This document shows positions 32,197 to 42,127 of a stretch of DNA of 64,000 bases, one piece after another (position 1 is the first letter of the stretch; each line of letters opens with the position of its first letter). Under the pieces are notes generated by a model, which was not told where the DNA came from, searched no databases, and worked only from the letters and a program-made list of their open reading frames with translations. Both the position numbers and the translations under genes were made by a program. Source of the stretch: Terriglobus sp. RCC_193 (GTDB lineage Bacteria; Acidobacteriota; Terriglobia; Terriglobales; Acidobacteriaceae). The DNA lies in contig NZ_JBFUPK010000002.1 of assembly GCF_041355105.1 (NCBI RefSeq), positions 998,037 through 1,062,036 on the forward strand, read 5' to 3'.

Positions 32197-33609
32197 ATGG
32201 CGACAGGCAACATGGAAGATAGCGTACAGACACCCGCAACTGGCGGAAGCATTCCCGCAGTGACCACGCTGGCAGCATGGCGTGCGCGGGTTCAAAGCCG
32301 CCAGGCCCGCGTTGGCATCATTGGGTTGGGTTATGTGGGCTTGCCGCTCACGCTGCTGTTCTCCAGTGAAGGCTTTCGCGTGACCGGCTTCGACGTGGAT
32401 GAGAAGAAGGTCGACACGCTGAATAGTGGTGCCAGCTACATCTGGCGAATTGAGCCGGAACACATTGCCGCGGCACAGGCGAAAGGATTTCGCGCGACGA
32501 CAGACTTCCGGCACATTGCAGAGATGGATGCCGTGCTGATCTGCGTGCCCACACCGCTTACGGAGCATCACGCACCGGACTTGAGCTATGTGGAGACGAC
32601 GGTCCATGCGATCGCGCCTTATGTGCGTGCCGGCCAGCTGATTGTGCTGGAGAGCACCACCTATCCCGGCACGACGGAAGAGATCGTGGTGCGCATTCTC
32701 ACCGATGCAGGCGTAGAGCGCGGCGTGCATGTGCAGATTGCTCCGCCCGAAGAGATTGAGCAGATTGATGGCGTCCTGGTGGCGTTTTCGCCGGAACGCG
32801 AAGACCCCGGCAATATGATCACGCCGCGTCGCGAGATTCCGAAGGTGGTGGGTGGTATGGACGCGACGGCCACGGAGGCCGCCTGCGCCCTGTATGGCTC
32901 TATCTTTACGAAGACGGTTCCGGTGTCGTCGCCTGCCACGGCCGAGATGACCAAGCTGCTGGAAAATATCTACCGCAGCGTGAACATTGCGCTGGTAAAC
33001 GAACTGAAGCAGCTCTGCATGAAGATGGGCGTGAACATCTGGGAAGTGATCGATGCGGCGGCCACCAAGCCTTTCGGTTTCCAGGCGTTCTATCCCGGCC
33101 CTGGCATTGGCGGTCACTGCATTCCGGTCGATCCGTTCTACCTGACGTGGAAGGCCAAGGAATACGGCTTCACCACACGCTTCATCCAGCTTGCGGGTGA
33201 GGTCAATGAGGACATGCCGGTGTTTGTGATGCGGCAGGTTGCGCGTGCGCTGAATGCTCGCGGCGTGGCCACCAAGGGTGCGAAGGTGCTGGTGCTAGGC
33301 GTGGCGTATAAGGCGGATGTGGATGATCTGCGCGAGTCGCCGTCGCTGGCCATCATCGAGCAATTGCAGGGGCTGGGATGCGACGTCAGCTACAACGATC
33401 CCTTCTTTCCCAAAGTGGGACACGGTCGGAAATACGCTCTGAACATGGAATCCACGCCATTGGAGCGGGTTAGCGAATTTGACTGCGTTTTGATTGCCAC
33501 CGACCACTCGGCATATGAGATGGAAACGATTGTTGCGGAAGCGAAGCTGGTGGTAGATTCGAGAAACGCCACGCGTCATATTCAGTCACCAAAGATTGTT
33601 CGCTGCTAA
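32197..33609 (+). CDS. UDP-sugar 6-dehydrogenase (UDP-GlcNAc/ManNAc dehydrogenase type)
   Basis: A 470-residue NAD-dependent dehydrogenase that oxidises the C6 hydroxyl of a UDP-sugar to a uronate for polysaccharide synthesis. The NAD motif G-L-G-Y-V-G-L-P-L is at residues ~43-51. The catalytic Cys is in G-G-H-C-I-P-V-D-P (~C308), with K-P-F-G-F-Q-A-F-Y-P-G-P-G just before. The C-terminal V-A-Y-K-A-D-V-D-D-L-R-E-S-P is typical. It is closer to WbpA/WbpO/TviB-type enzymes than to Ugd. AGGAGC precedes the ATG. Substrate identity is inferred at family level. Confidence 0.93.
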   Translation: MATGNMEDSVQTPATGGSIPAVTTLAAWRARVQSRQARVGIIGLGYVGLPLTLLFSSEGFRVTGFDVDEKKVDTLNSGASYIWRIEPEHIAAAQAKGFRATTDFRHIAEMDAVLICVPTPLTEHHAPDLSYVETTVHAIAPYVRAGQLIVLESTTYPGTTEEIVVRILTDAGVERGVHVQIAPPEEIEQIDGVLVAFSPEREDPGNMITPRREIPKVVGGMDATATEAACALYGSIFTKTVPVSSPATAEMTKLLENIYRSVNIALVNELKQLCMKMGVNIWEVIDAAATKPFGFQAFYPGPGIGGHCIPVDPFYLTWKAKEYGFTTRFIQLAGEVNEDMPVFVMRQVARALNARGVATKGAKVLVLGVAYKADVDDLRESPSLAIIEQLQGLGCDVSYNDPFFPKVGHGRKYALNMESTPLERVSEFDCVLIATDHSAYEMETIVAEAKLVVDSRNATRHIQSPKIVRC

Positions 33610-33655
33610 GAATCAGCGGGCAAACAAGGTAGACCATCGGCCATAAGAGCTGTAG

Positions 33656-33677
33656 ACGGGGCGGGTAGCTGCCCCGT
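33656..33677 (+). terminator. Hairpin terminator after the UDP-sugar dehydrogenase
   Basis: A 7-bp stem (ACGGGGC / GCCCCGT) with an 8-nt loop is followed by TTCTGCTTT. Confidence 0.6.
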
Positions 33678-33759
33678 TTCTGCTTTCAGTGGCTGTTGAA
33701 ACTGAGAGTTCTCTCACAGGTATCCCTGGGTTGCGGCATATGCCGTGCAACGCGCACTG

Positions 33760-36700
33760 ATGCGCGTTTGCGTATCACCAGGTTCCTGTTTGAGGGGATT
33801 TCGTACTTTGCCGTTGTGGAAAGATGCAACAGCCCACTTGAGATGTGTGCAGCGGTGGTCTGTCATGGGCTGCCTGCCGGTGGCTGCGCTCCTTTTTGCC
33901 TTTTCCGGGAGCATGGTGCGTTGCCAGCAATTGGAATCACCACAGGCCATGCGTGCGCGAACGGCGGCGGAAGAACCTGCCGCGGCTGCCCGCAGGGCAA
34001 GGGCGTTTGTCCAGTCGCATCAGATGGCGCAGGGGGATTCGCCTGCAGCGGCACTGGTATCGGCAAAGGCGCAACAGGTTGGTCTGGTTCAGGCACAGGC
34101 TACTTCGCTGGCAACGCCGTGGATCGCGGTCGGTCCGGTCCAGGTGCAGTCGCTGAGTTATGGGCTGGTTACAGGGCGGGTCACGTCGCTGGCGCTGGAC
34201 CCGAATGATGCCAGTAACAACACGCTGTATGTAGGGACTTCCGGTGGTGGTGTCTGGAAGAGTACGAATGCTGCTTCCAGCCCGGCCAGCTTTGCACCGC
34301 TGACTGATACGCTCTCCGTGTTTTCGCCAAATGCCGGCACGTCGGCAATCCCTTCACTGTCCATTGGCGCCGTCTCTGTGCAGCCGGGTGGCACCGGTGT
34401 GATCCTGGCGGGAACCGGCGACCCGAACGATGCGCTGGACAGCTACTACGGTGAGGGCGTTCTCCGGTCGACGGACAACGGCCAGACGTGGTCATTGATA
34501 CAAACGGCAGGAAGTGCTTCGTTCGTGGGTGAGGGCATTGCCGGGTTTGCATGGAGTACCTCGTCTCCGCAACTGGTGGTGGCGGCGGTATCGGCGTCGG
34601 CAGAGGCTGCGAATGTTCGCGCCACCAACTATCCGGGCGTGCGCGGTCTTTATTACTCTGCGAATGGAGGTCAGACGTGGACGCTTGCCACCATTCAGGA
34701 TGGCAGCACCATCGTGCAGAACCGTACCACCAGCTTCACCAGCTTTCGCGGCAATGCAGCTACGTCTGTCGTGTGGAATCCCATCCGCAAGAAGTTTTAT
34801 GCGGCGATTCGTTTGCACGGCTATTACGAATCCAGCGACGGTGTTACGTGGACACGCATGACGAATCAGCCCGGCGTCGGACTGACGACGGCAAACTGTC
34901 CCTCGCGTCCGGGTGATTATGGTCTGCTGTCCTGCCCCCTCTTTCGGGGCACGTTAACCGTGCAGCCCACGTCGGGCGACATGTTTGCTGTAACGGTCGA
35001 TTCGAACAACGGTAGCCAGGGTTTATGGCAGGATGCCTGCGCGAAATCCGGCACGGCTTGCGCGTCCACAACGGTGGCGTGGGCAACAAAGATTGATACC
35101 TCCGCCGTGGAGAGCGGTGGCAGCATTCCGCAGGGCGATTACAACCTGACGCTGGCAGCGATTCCTGCAGCCACATCGCTTTCCACCAGCGACACGCTGC
35201 TTTTCCTGGGAACATCGGATCTGTATCGTTGCAGCTTGTCCGGCGGATGTTCGCTGCGCAATACGACCAACGCAACTACAGGTTGTGCGGCTCCTGCTGG
35301 AGTGGCTCCTGCGCAACATGCAGTGGCGTGGGGCGTGAATGCGGCGAACTCTGCCACGCCCACCATGTTCTTCGGCAACGACGGTGGTCTTTGGCGGTCG
35401 CTGGATGGTGTGCGGCAGCAGGCAGGCGTATGCAGTGCTGACGATGCCACGCACTTTGACAACCTGAACGGTTCGCTGGGGTCGCTTGCGGAGGTCTCGG
35501 GAATGGCATCGGATCCAGCCGATGCGAGCGTGCTTCTTGTGGCGCTGGGTGCCAATGGTAGCGCCGCGAGTACGACTTTGGCTCAGGCCTCTTCCATTGC
35601 GCCGTGGACGCAGTTGAATGCTGCTGAAAGCGGTGTGGTGGCGATTGATCAAGGCAGCGGTCGCAACTGGTTGTTGCAGGCAGGCGCGGGCGTGGCCCTG
35701 CACGCATGCACCAACGGAAAGCTCTGTACCGCGACGGACTTCAGTGGCCCCGCGACCATCGGATCTTCGCAGGTGAGTGGAGACACATCGCTTACCGATC
35801 CACCTGTTCTGCTTGACCCCGGCTTGAACACCAATGCGCTGGTGGGCACATGCCGTGTGTGGCGCGGGCCGGAAGATGGCGGTGGCCTGTGGAGCACCTC
35901 AAACGCGATCAGTTCGCCGATGGGCAGTACGGTACATAGTCCTTGCAATAGTAGTGATACGACGATTCGTTCCCTGGCAGCAGGCGGACAGGCGAAGTTC
36001 AGCAGCGCATCGCAGAACAGCGGTTCGTCCGTTCTGTATGCAGGGTTAAGTGGCACGCTGGATGGTGGTTCTATCTCTGCGGGGCATATCTACAGCACGA
36101 CATCGGCTTCCACTGCGGGATCGTCGACTGCGTGGACCGATCTGACCACGAACGCCGTCACCAATGACACCTCTCGCCGCTTCAACGCAGGTGGTGTGGA
36201 TGTGTCCGGCATTGCCGTCGACCCCAGTGACCCCACAGGCTTGACGGTCTACGCGACGATCCAGGGCTTTGGCTATCCACATGTGTATCGCTCCACGAAC
36301 GGCGGTGCCACATGGCTGAATATCTCGGCGAATTTACCGAATGCACCGGCCAATGCCGTCACGGTTGACCCGAATAATCCGGCGGTGGTGTACGTTGCGA
36401 TGGACACGGGGGTGTACGTGGCGCAGGATGTGACCACTTGCGTCGCAACAGTGACCGGAACCACGGGGGCATGTTGGAGCGTCTACGGTACGTCGTTGCC
36501 GAATGCGCCGGTGACATCGCTGTTTGCCTCACCGGGTATCAGTATCCCCGGGAGCTCCATAACGGGTGTGCTCCGTGCCGGCACTTATGGTCGCGGCATC
36601 TGGCAAGTCCCCCTGCTCACAGCAGGTCAAATAGGCGCTCCGGCAGCAACGTTCTCGCCTGGGTCGCTCACATTCGGCACCCAGGCTGTGAGTACGGCCA

Positions 36701-39700
36701 GTGCATCGCAGACAGTCACACTTAAGAACACTGGCACAGCCGCCATGCAGATTACAGGCGTGTCACCCAGCGCAGGATTCGTGGAGACGGATACCTGCTC
36801 CGGAACTTCGCTGCCGGTCAATAGCACGTGTACCCTGACGGTTAGTTTTGCCCCTGTCGCTGCGGGGAACATCACGGGCACAGTGCAGGTGACGGCGAAT
36901 CTTCCGGGTGGCTACGCATCCGTGGCGCTTGCCGGAACTGCTACAGGCGTGGCGAAAGTTTTGGTTTCGCCAACGTCCATCTCCTTTGGCGATGTTGCGG
37001 TGAACGCCGTTTCCACATCGCAGACGATCACGGTGAGCAATGCCAGCACTGCTGCAGCAACACTGAATACGCCGGTCCTTACTGCGGATTATCGTGTGAC
37101 TGCCAGCACCTGTAGTACCACGTTGGATGCAGGCTCGACATGCACGTTCGCTGTTGCCTATGCGCCAACAGCGGATGGCGCCAATAACGGCAGTCTTACG
37201 CTGACAAATAACGCTGGAACCAACACGATATTTCTCAGTGGCAATGGTGTTGGTACAGCGAATGTTGTGTATTCTCCAACGTCGTTGGTCTACCACAGTG
37301 CGGCCATTGGCTCAGCGACGGTCGCCCTGTTCACCATTTCGAATACCGGAACCGCGTCCAGCACGTTAAGTGGTCCGGTATTCGTGGGAGATTTTCGCGC
37401 ACATAGCAATACCTGCGATACGGTTCTTTTTGCCGGACGCAGTTGTACGATCATCGCCTATTTTGTTCCTTCGGGAACCGGAGTCCGAACGGGCAGCATG
37501 ACCTTTGTCGACAATGCAGGAAGTCACTCGATTGCGTTGTCTGGATTGGGGCTGATCTCTCCATCGCTTGTGATGCCTCTGCAGGTCACCTTTCCCACGA
37601 CGAATGTGAACAGCACGTCTCCAAGCCAGATCATCACCGTGACGAACTCCTCGGGTTATGGAATGAATCTTGGGATCACGCAGGTGTACGGAGATTTCGG
37701 TGTCACGGCAAATACCTGCACCGCGGCGATCAATGGGATTTTAGGCGCAGGTGCTTCCTGCCAGCTTACGGTGGTTTTTTCACCCACTGTGGACGGACAG
37801 CGAAATGGCTTCATCACCATGTCCGATACGGCGTCGAGCGGTGCCGTTGCGACCACACTGCTGAGTGGCACGGGACGCGGCACAGCGCAGGTAGCTGTTT
37901 CGCCTTCCACGCTGGCGTTCGGTAATGTGGGCATCGGTAGTGTCAGCCCGGCGCAAACCGTGCAGATTGCGAATTCCGGAACGGCTGCACTCGCATTGAA
38001 TGGGCGAAGCATCAGCGGCGATAGCAGCTTTCATATCGCCGCAGATACCTGCGGTTCCTCCCTGGCGGTGGGTGCAACGTGTGCGTTATCCATCACCTTT
38101 GCTCCGACTGTTTCGGGTAGTCGCGCCGGAACGCTCGCCTGGACGGATGGGCTGGGGACGCGCACAGTTACTTTGAGTGGAAACGGGCAGGGACAGGCTG
38201 CGGTATCGCTGTCGCCAGGCGCTGTTGATTTTGGGACGGTGCTGCTGGGCCAAAGTGCAAGTCAGACGATCACCGTATCAAATACGGGAGATGCATCGAT
38301 CGGTCTTGCGAGCCCGGCAGCAACCGGCGACTTCCGCGTTACCGCGACTACGTGTGGCAACAGTATTGCCGCAGGCGCCACCTGCACTGTCACGGTTGCG
38401 TTCGTGCCCGCCGCCAATGGTGCGCGCGCTGGAACGATGTCGCTGGCAGACAACGCGAGTACGCACACCGTGGCATTAACTGGAAGCGGTAAAGGAAGTG
38501 CATCGCTGACGTTTACGCCTTCCTTGCTCAGCTTCAGCAATACTACGGTGAGCAATACTTCCGCAGCGCAGACCGTAACCTTTACGAATAACGGGACAGC
38601 TGCAGCTACGCTTGCTGCGGCAACGGTCAATGGCGACTTCCGTATGGCCTCGAACACCTGTGGCAGCAGCCTGGCCATCGGAGCATCATGCAGCATTGCG
38701 GTTGTCTTTGCGCCGACGGCATCGGGTACCCGTTCCGGAATCCTCTCCCTTGCCGATGCGGATGCGTTGCATTCCGTTTCCTTGCAGGGAACGGGCGTAG
38801 CTGGAACGCTTGCCGTATCGCCCGCCTCCATTGCGTTTTATGACACCGCGCTGAATACCACCACAGCCGTGCGCAATGTTGTGCTGACCAACAGTGGCAA
38901 CAGTTCGTTAAGACTGGGCAGCATCACGGTGACAGACGATTTTGCCGTGAGCAGCAACTGCAATGGTGTCTCGCTCGCCGGTGGTGGTACATGCACACTC
39001 TCCGTGACATTCACACCGAAGTCAGCAGGCACGCATGTCGGCTCTATCTCCATCCCAAGCGACAGCAATGGAACTTCGGGCAGTGTCGCTACCGTGGCTC
39101 TCACCGGCAATGGCAAGAGTGCATTCAACATTACGTTGATGCCAACGTCCGTCGATTTTGGGACGCAACTTGTTGGAAGCACCAGCGCGACCGCGAACGT
39201 TACCGTGTCCAATACAGGTACCAGCGGTGGCGCGCTGGGCAGCATCTCCGTATCCGGCGGTGACTACAGCGTGCAAGCGAACACTTGCGGGACGTCTCTG
39301 GCATCGCAGGTTGGCTGCACCGTTTCTCTCGTCTTCAAGCCCACGGCAAGCGGTTCGCGAACCGGAACGCTCACGATTGTCAGCGACGCAGGAACACAGA
39401 TCGTTCCTCTTGCGGGTGTGGGAACCGCTCAAGCCACCGATACCCTTTCTACATTGGCGCTCAGCTTTGGTCAGCAGGTGGTGAATACAAACAGCGCATC
39501 GCAGACCATTACCGTTACCAACAACGGTGATGTTCCTCTGACGTTGCTGAGTGCACAGATACTCGCGGGTGATTTCAGTGCAGTGAATGCGTGTGGCCCA
39601 ACATTGCCGGCGCATGTGTCATGTGCTGTCAGCGTAGCGTTTGCTCCCAAACATTTAGGAGCTTTGACTGGCGTTTTACAAATAATCGATGTGCAACGTG

Positions 39701-40542
39701 CGCAGACGGTTGTGCTCAACGGTACCGCGATTGCCGGTGCGGGTGTTTCTCTTTCTCCCTCCAGCCTGACCTTTGCAAATACTGGTGTCGGTACAGTGGG
39801 TACGGCACAAACAGTGACACTGACCAATAATGGCGGCGTGCCACTGCTGATCTCTGCCGTCGCGGTGACGGGAAACTTTGGCATTGTCTCTGGCAGCAGC
39901 ACATGCACTACCTCAGCCGCGATTCCTGTTGGTGGCAGTTGTTCTATGGCCATTGCGTTTCTTCCGGATGGTGCTGGTGCGCGCACGGGCAGCGTCGTCA
40001 TCACCAGCAATGCAGCCACGCAAACGACACAACTTTCCGGCATGGGAATCGACTTTAGCTTTGCCGCGACCGGTCCAAGTTCTGTGACCATCAGCAATGG
40101 CCAGAGTGCGGCCTATGCGCTGCTGCTGCGACCGTCTGTGAATACCTCCGATGCGGTTGCGTTTGCATGTTCCGGAGTGCCTGCTTCTACCAAGTGCACC
40201 ATCACGCCGCAGTATCGTGATCTCTCTGCGACGGGCACTGTGACGGTGACGTTGTTAACGGGTACCACTGCAAACGCCATTAGCGGCACAACGCTGTTTC
40301 TGTCGCTTGTGCCACTTCCGTTGTGGTTCCTGCGTCGAAGAGTTACACGTGGCATGGCCCTTGCGTTCATGGCGATCACCGTTCTTGCAGGCGTGCAGGG
40401 CTGCGGCTCTGGCAGGAAGATGGTGGACGACGGCTCCTCTGGCGGCAGTGGCACCACGCCGTCGGGCAGCTATACCATCACCGTTTCTGCAACTGCTGCA
40501 GGTGTGACGCATACTGTGCCGCTCACACTGAAGGTGCAGTAG
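33760..40542 (+). CDS. Giant secreted protein: BNR/sortilin-like propeller plus 11 ASH (choice-of-anchor D) repeats
   Basis: About 2260 residues. A hydrophobic signal segment (G-C-L-P-V-A-A-L-L-F-A-F-S-G) is followed by a ~900-residue BNR/sortilin-type propeller region (V-G-T-S-G-G-G-V-W-K-S-T-N, R-S-T-D-N-G-Q-T-W-S). From residue ~960 to ~2100 come eleven ~100-residue ASPM-SPD2-Hydin modules, each with a pattern such as F-G-x-x-x-V-G-x-x-S-x-x-Q-T-V-T-x-x-N-x-G and a C-x-x-S-L/C-T-L-x-V-x-F-x-P half carrying a conserved Cys pair. Near the C-terminus is a basic/hydrophobic segment (L-W-F-L-R-R-R-V then a helix ending G-V-Q-G-C-G-S-G), a Ser/Gly linker, and a final small beta domain. It is probably a surface adhesin or scaffold. 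The exact start is uncertain: GTG 33745, ATG 33760 and GTG 33847 are all possible. Confidence 0.85.
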   Translation: MRVCVSPGSCLRGFRTLPLWKDATAHLRCVQRWSVMGCLPVAALLFAFSGSMVRCQQLESPQAMRARTAAEEPAAAARRARAFVQSHQMAQGDSPAAALVSAKAQQVGLVQAQATSLATPWIAVGPVQVQSLSYGLVTGRVTSLALDPNDASNNTLYVGTSGGGVWKSTNAASSPASFAPLTDTLSVFSPNAGTSAIPSLSIGAVSVQPGGTGVILAGTGDPNDALDSYYGEGVLRSTDNGQTWSLIQTAGSASFVGEGIAGFAWSTSSPQLVVAAVSASAEAANVRATNYPGVRGLYYSANGGQTWTLATIQDGSTIVQNRTTSFTSFRGNAATSVVWNPIRKKFYAAIRLHGYYESSDGVTWTRMTNQPGVGLTTANCPSRPGDYGLLSCPLFRGTLTVQPTSGDMFAVTVDSNNGSQGLWQDACAKSGTACASTTVAWATKIDTSAVESGGSIPQGDYNLTLAAIPAATSLSTSDTLLFLGTSDLYRCSLSGGCSLRNTTNATTGCAAPAGVAPAQHAVAWGVNAANSATPTMFFGNDGGLWRSLDGVRQQAGVCSADDATHFDNLNGSLGSLAEVSGMASDPADASVLLVALGANGSAASTTLAQASSIAPWTQLNAAESGVVAIDQGSGRNWLLQAGAGVALHACTNGKLCTATDFSGPATIGSSQVSGDTSLTDPPVLLDPGLNTNALVGTCRVWRGPEDGGGLWSTSNAISSPMGSTVHSPCNSSDTTIRSLAAGGQAKFSSASQNSGSSVLYAGLSGTLDGGSISAGHIYSTTSASTAGSSTAWTDLTTNAVTNDTSRRFNAGGVDVSGIAVDPSDPTGLTVYATIQGFGYPHVYRSTNGGATWLNISANLPNAPANAVTVDPNNPAVVYVAMDTGVYVAQDVTTCVATVTGTTGACWSVYGTSLPNAPVTSLFASPGISIPGSSITGVLRAGTYGRGIWQVPLLTAGQIGAPAATFSPGSLTFGTQAVSTASASQTVTLKNTGTAAMQITGVSPSAGFVETDTCSGTSLPVNSTCTLTVSFAPVAAGNITGTVQVTANLPGGYASVALAGTATGVAKVLVSPTSISFGDVAVNAVSTSQTITVSNASTAAATLNTPVLTADYRVTASTCSTTLDAGSTCTFAVAYAPTADGANNGSLTLTNNAGTNTIFLSGNGVGTANVVYSPTSLVYHSAAIGSATVALFTISNTGTASSTLSGPVFVGDFRAHSNTCDTVLFAGRSCTIIAYFVPSGTGVRTGSMTFVDNAGSHSIALSGLGLISPSLVMPLQVTFPTTNVNSTSPSQIITVTNSSGYGMNLGITQVYGDFGVTANTCTAAINGILGAGASCQLTVVFSPTVDGQRNGFITMSDTASSGAVATTLLSGTGRGTAQVAVSPSTLAFGNVGIGSVSPAQTVQIANSGTAALALNGRSISGDSSFHIAADTCGSSLAVGATCALSITFAPTVSGSRAGTLAWTDGLGTRTVTLSGNGQGQAAVSLSPGAVDFGTVLLGQSASQTITVSNTGDASIGLASPAATGDFRVTATTCGNSIAAGATCTVTVAFVPAANGARAGTMSLADNASTHTVALTGSGKGSASLTFTPSLLSFSNTTVSNTSAAQTVTFTNNGTAAATLAAATVNGDFRMASNTCGSSLAIGASCSIAVVFAPTASGTRSGILSLADADALHSVSLQGTGVAGTLAVSPASIAFYDTALNTTTAVRNVVLTNSGNSSLRLGSITVTDDFAVSSNCNGVSLAGGGTCTLSVTFTPKSAGTHVGSISIPSDSNGTSGSVATVALTGNGKSAFNITLMPTSVDFGTQLVGSTSATANVTVSNTGTSGGALGSISVSGGDYSVQANTCGTSLASQVGCTVSLVFKPTASGSRTGTLTIVSDAGTQIVPLAGVGTAQATDTLSTLALSFGQQVVNTNSASQTITVTNNGDVPLTLLSAQILAGDFSAVNACGPTLPAHVSCAVSVAFAPKHLGALTGVLQIIDVQRAQTVVLNGTAIAGAGVSLSPSSLTFANTGVGTVGTAQTVTLTNNGGVPLLISAVAVTGNFGIVSGSSTCTTSAAIPVGGSCSMAIAFLPDGAGARTGSVVITSNAATQTTQLSGMGIDFSFAATGPSSVTISNGQSAAYALLLRPSVNTSDAVAFACSGVPASTKCTITPQYRDLSATGTVTVTLLTGTTANAISGTTLFLSLVPLPLWFLRRRVTRGMALAFMAITVLAGVQGCGSGRKMVDDGSSGGSGTTPSGSYTITVSATAAGVTHTVPLTLKVQ

Positions 40543-41736
40543 CTACAGTGCCATTGCTGCAGCATGGGCGCTGGCCCATGCCCATTGAAAGTTGTAACCG
40601 CCAAGCCAACCCGTCACGTCGACAACTTCGCCGATGAAGGCAAGCCCTGGTATCTTCTTCGATTGCATCGTTGTGCTGTCCAACTCTGCTGTGCTGACGC
40701 CGCCTGCGGTGACTTCAGCCTTGGCAAAGCCCTCTGTTCCTGCGGGTGTTACCGGCCACGCGTGCAGCCGTTCTTCAAGCCTGGTGATGGAGGTGTTCTT
40801 CCAGTCTGGCGGGGCATTTTCATACAGCCATCGTTCCGCCATGCGTTGCGGAAGATGAGCACGCAACAGCGCAAACGCGGTGGCATCATCGCGACGGTAA
40901 TTGGCTGTGAGCATCGGCGTGAATACATCTGCTTTCGGTGCCAGATCAAATAGCACTGCTTCGCCTGGTTGCCAATAAGACGAAATCTGCAATACGGCAG
41001 GGCCGCTCCATCCACGATGCGTGATGAGTATCTTTTCGCGAAACTCAGGTGCCGCACCCTTCTTGCGTGGTGCGGTGGTTGCAATCACTTCTGCGGACAA
41101 TCCCGAAAGATCGCACCAGCGTTCGCGTTCCGTATCACTCAACGTAAAGGGAACGAGCGCCGCGCGCGGTTCCACAATGCGCAGGCCGAAGCTGCGTGCA
41201 ATGTCGTAACCGACCCCGGCAGCTCCGAGCTTCGGGATGGAAAGTCCACCGGTTGCCACCACTACGTTGCGCGATGTGAATTCGCCTGCGGAGGTATGCA
41301 CGCGAAAACCGCCGTCGATCGGTTCCACACGCTCCACGGCTGTTCGCAGTTTTGTCTCCACATTGCTATTGCGGCACTCCGATTCCAGCAGCGAAACCAT
41401 CTGTTGTGCGCTGCCATCGCAAAAAAGCTGTCCCAGGGTTTTCTCGTGATAGGCAATGCGATATTTCTCCACCAGCGCGATGAAGTCGCGCGGTGTGTAG
41501 CGTGCCAGGGCGCTCTTGGCGAAGTGTGGGTTTTCGCTGAGGTAGTTCGCGGGGCCCGCATGGATATTGGTGAAATTGCAGCGACCGCCACCGCTGATCA
41601 GGATTTTTCGTCCTGCGCGTTCGCCTGCTTCCAGTAGCAGCACACGCAGGCCACGTGCGCCAGCCTGCGCCGCGCAGAACATTCCAGCGGCTCCTGCGCC
41701 AAGCACAATGCAATCGTAAGTAGGCGTTGTGGACAT
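40543..41736 (-). CDS. HI0933-family NAD(P)/FAD-dependent flavoprotein (BaiN/RdsA-like)
   Basis: A 397-residue flavoprotein. The FAD motif G-A-G-A-A-G-M-F-C is at residues ~13-21. The family segment G-R-K-I-L-I-S-G-G-G-R-C-N-F-T-N is at ~42-57, and the C-terminal G-L-A-F-I-G-E-V-V-D-V-T-G-W-L-G-G-Y-N-F-Q-W-A is diagnostic of the HI0933-like group. It is a cytoplasmic oxidoreductase of uncertain substrate. It ends base-to-base against the stop of the giant ASH gene on the opposite strand, leaving no room for a terminator between them. Confidence 0.93.
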   Translation of the reverse strand: MSTTPTYDCIVLGAGAAGMFCAAQAGARGLRVLLLEAGERAGRKILISGGGRCNFTNIHAGPANYLSENPHFAKSALARYTPRDFIALVEKYRIAYHEKTLGQLFCDGSAQQMVSLLESECRNSNVETKLRTAVERVEPIDGGFRVHTSAGEFTSRNVVVATGGLSIPKLGAAGVGYDIARSFGLRIVEPRAALVPFTLSDTERERWCDLSGLSAEVIATTAPRKKGAAPEFREKILITHRGWSGPAVLQISSYWQPGEAVLFDLAPKADVFTPMLTANYRRDDATAFALLRAHLPQRMAERWLYENAPPDWKNTSITRLEERLHAWPVTPAGTEGFAKAEVTAGGVSTAELDSTTMQSKKIPGLAFIGEVVDVTGWLGGYNFQWAWASAHAAAMAL

Positions 41737-41757
41737 CTGATCTTTATCCTATTGGGA

Positions 41758-42045
41758 ATGCAGTTACGCCGTTATATTCCCCCGGCACGTGCAGCGCGTT
41801 CCGCTCCGCGTGCAGCCACCGTTGAGCCAGGCACCACAAACCACCACGGTCAGACCGTTGTGCGCAAGGCATCGCGTGCCGTGAATGATCTCCCCGGCCA
41901 AAGCGTTTACGTGCTGCGCTGCAAAGGCTGTGGGCATGAGTACGGTGAGGCGGGTATCCGCGTGCATCAGCGCAAATGCCCGGTGTGCGATGGTGGCAAG
42001 CCCGGCCTGCCTGTTCCGGCAGAAGAACCCACGCTATTCGGGTGA
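41758..42045 (+). CDS. Small zinc-ribbon protein
   Basis: A 95-residue protein with a basic N-terminus, a Pro/Ala-rich stretch and a C-terminal zinc ribbon: C-K-G-C-G-H-E-Y-G (~57-65) and C-P-V-C-D-G-G (~77-83). The Cys-x2-Cys pairs suggest one zinc ion. Such small ribbons occur across many bacteria with no assigned function. The ATG at 41758 was preferred over a TTG two codons earlier. It is divergent from the flavoprotein gene, with only 21 bp between the starts. Confidence 0.6.
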   Translation: MQLRRYIPPARAARSAPRAATVEPGTTNHHGQTVVRKASRAVNDLPGQSVYVLRCKGCGHEYGEAGIRVHQRKCPVCDGGKPGLPVPAEEPTLFG

Positions 42046-42097
42046 ATACATTCGTGCCCGGAAGGGTTCGAATGCGGTGGCGGTGATGTTTCAGCTG

Positions 42098-42123
42098 GGA
42101 TTCTTCGCTCCACTCAGAATGAC
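42098..42123. repeat. Degenerate copy of the 'gtcat(c/t)ctgag' dispersed intergenic repeat
   Basis: In reverse complement this reads GTCATTCTGAGTGGAGCGAA, the same class as the repeats at 49469-49633 and 60153-60313. It lies at the 3' end of the gluconokinase gene. Confidence 0.55.
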
Positions 42124-42127
42124 CGAG

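Noticed and set aside
31993-33117. 374-codon minus-strand frame
   Set aside because: It lies opposite the well-supported UDP-sugar dehydrogenase and has the Arg/His-rich composition of a shadow frame.
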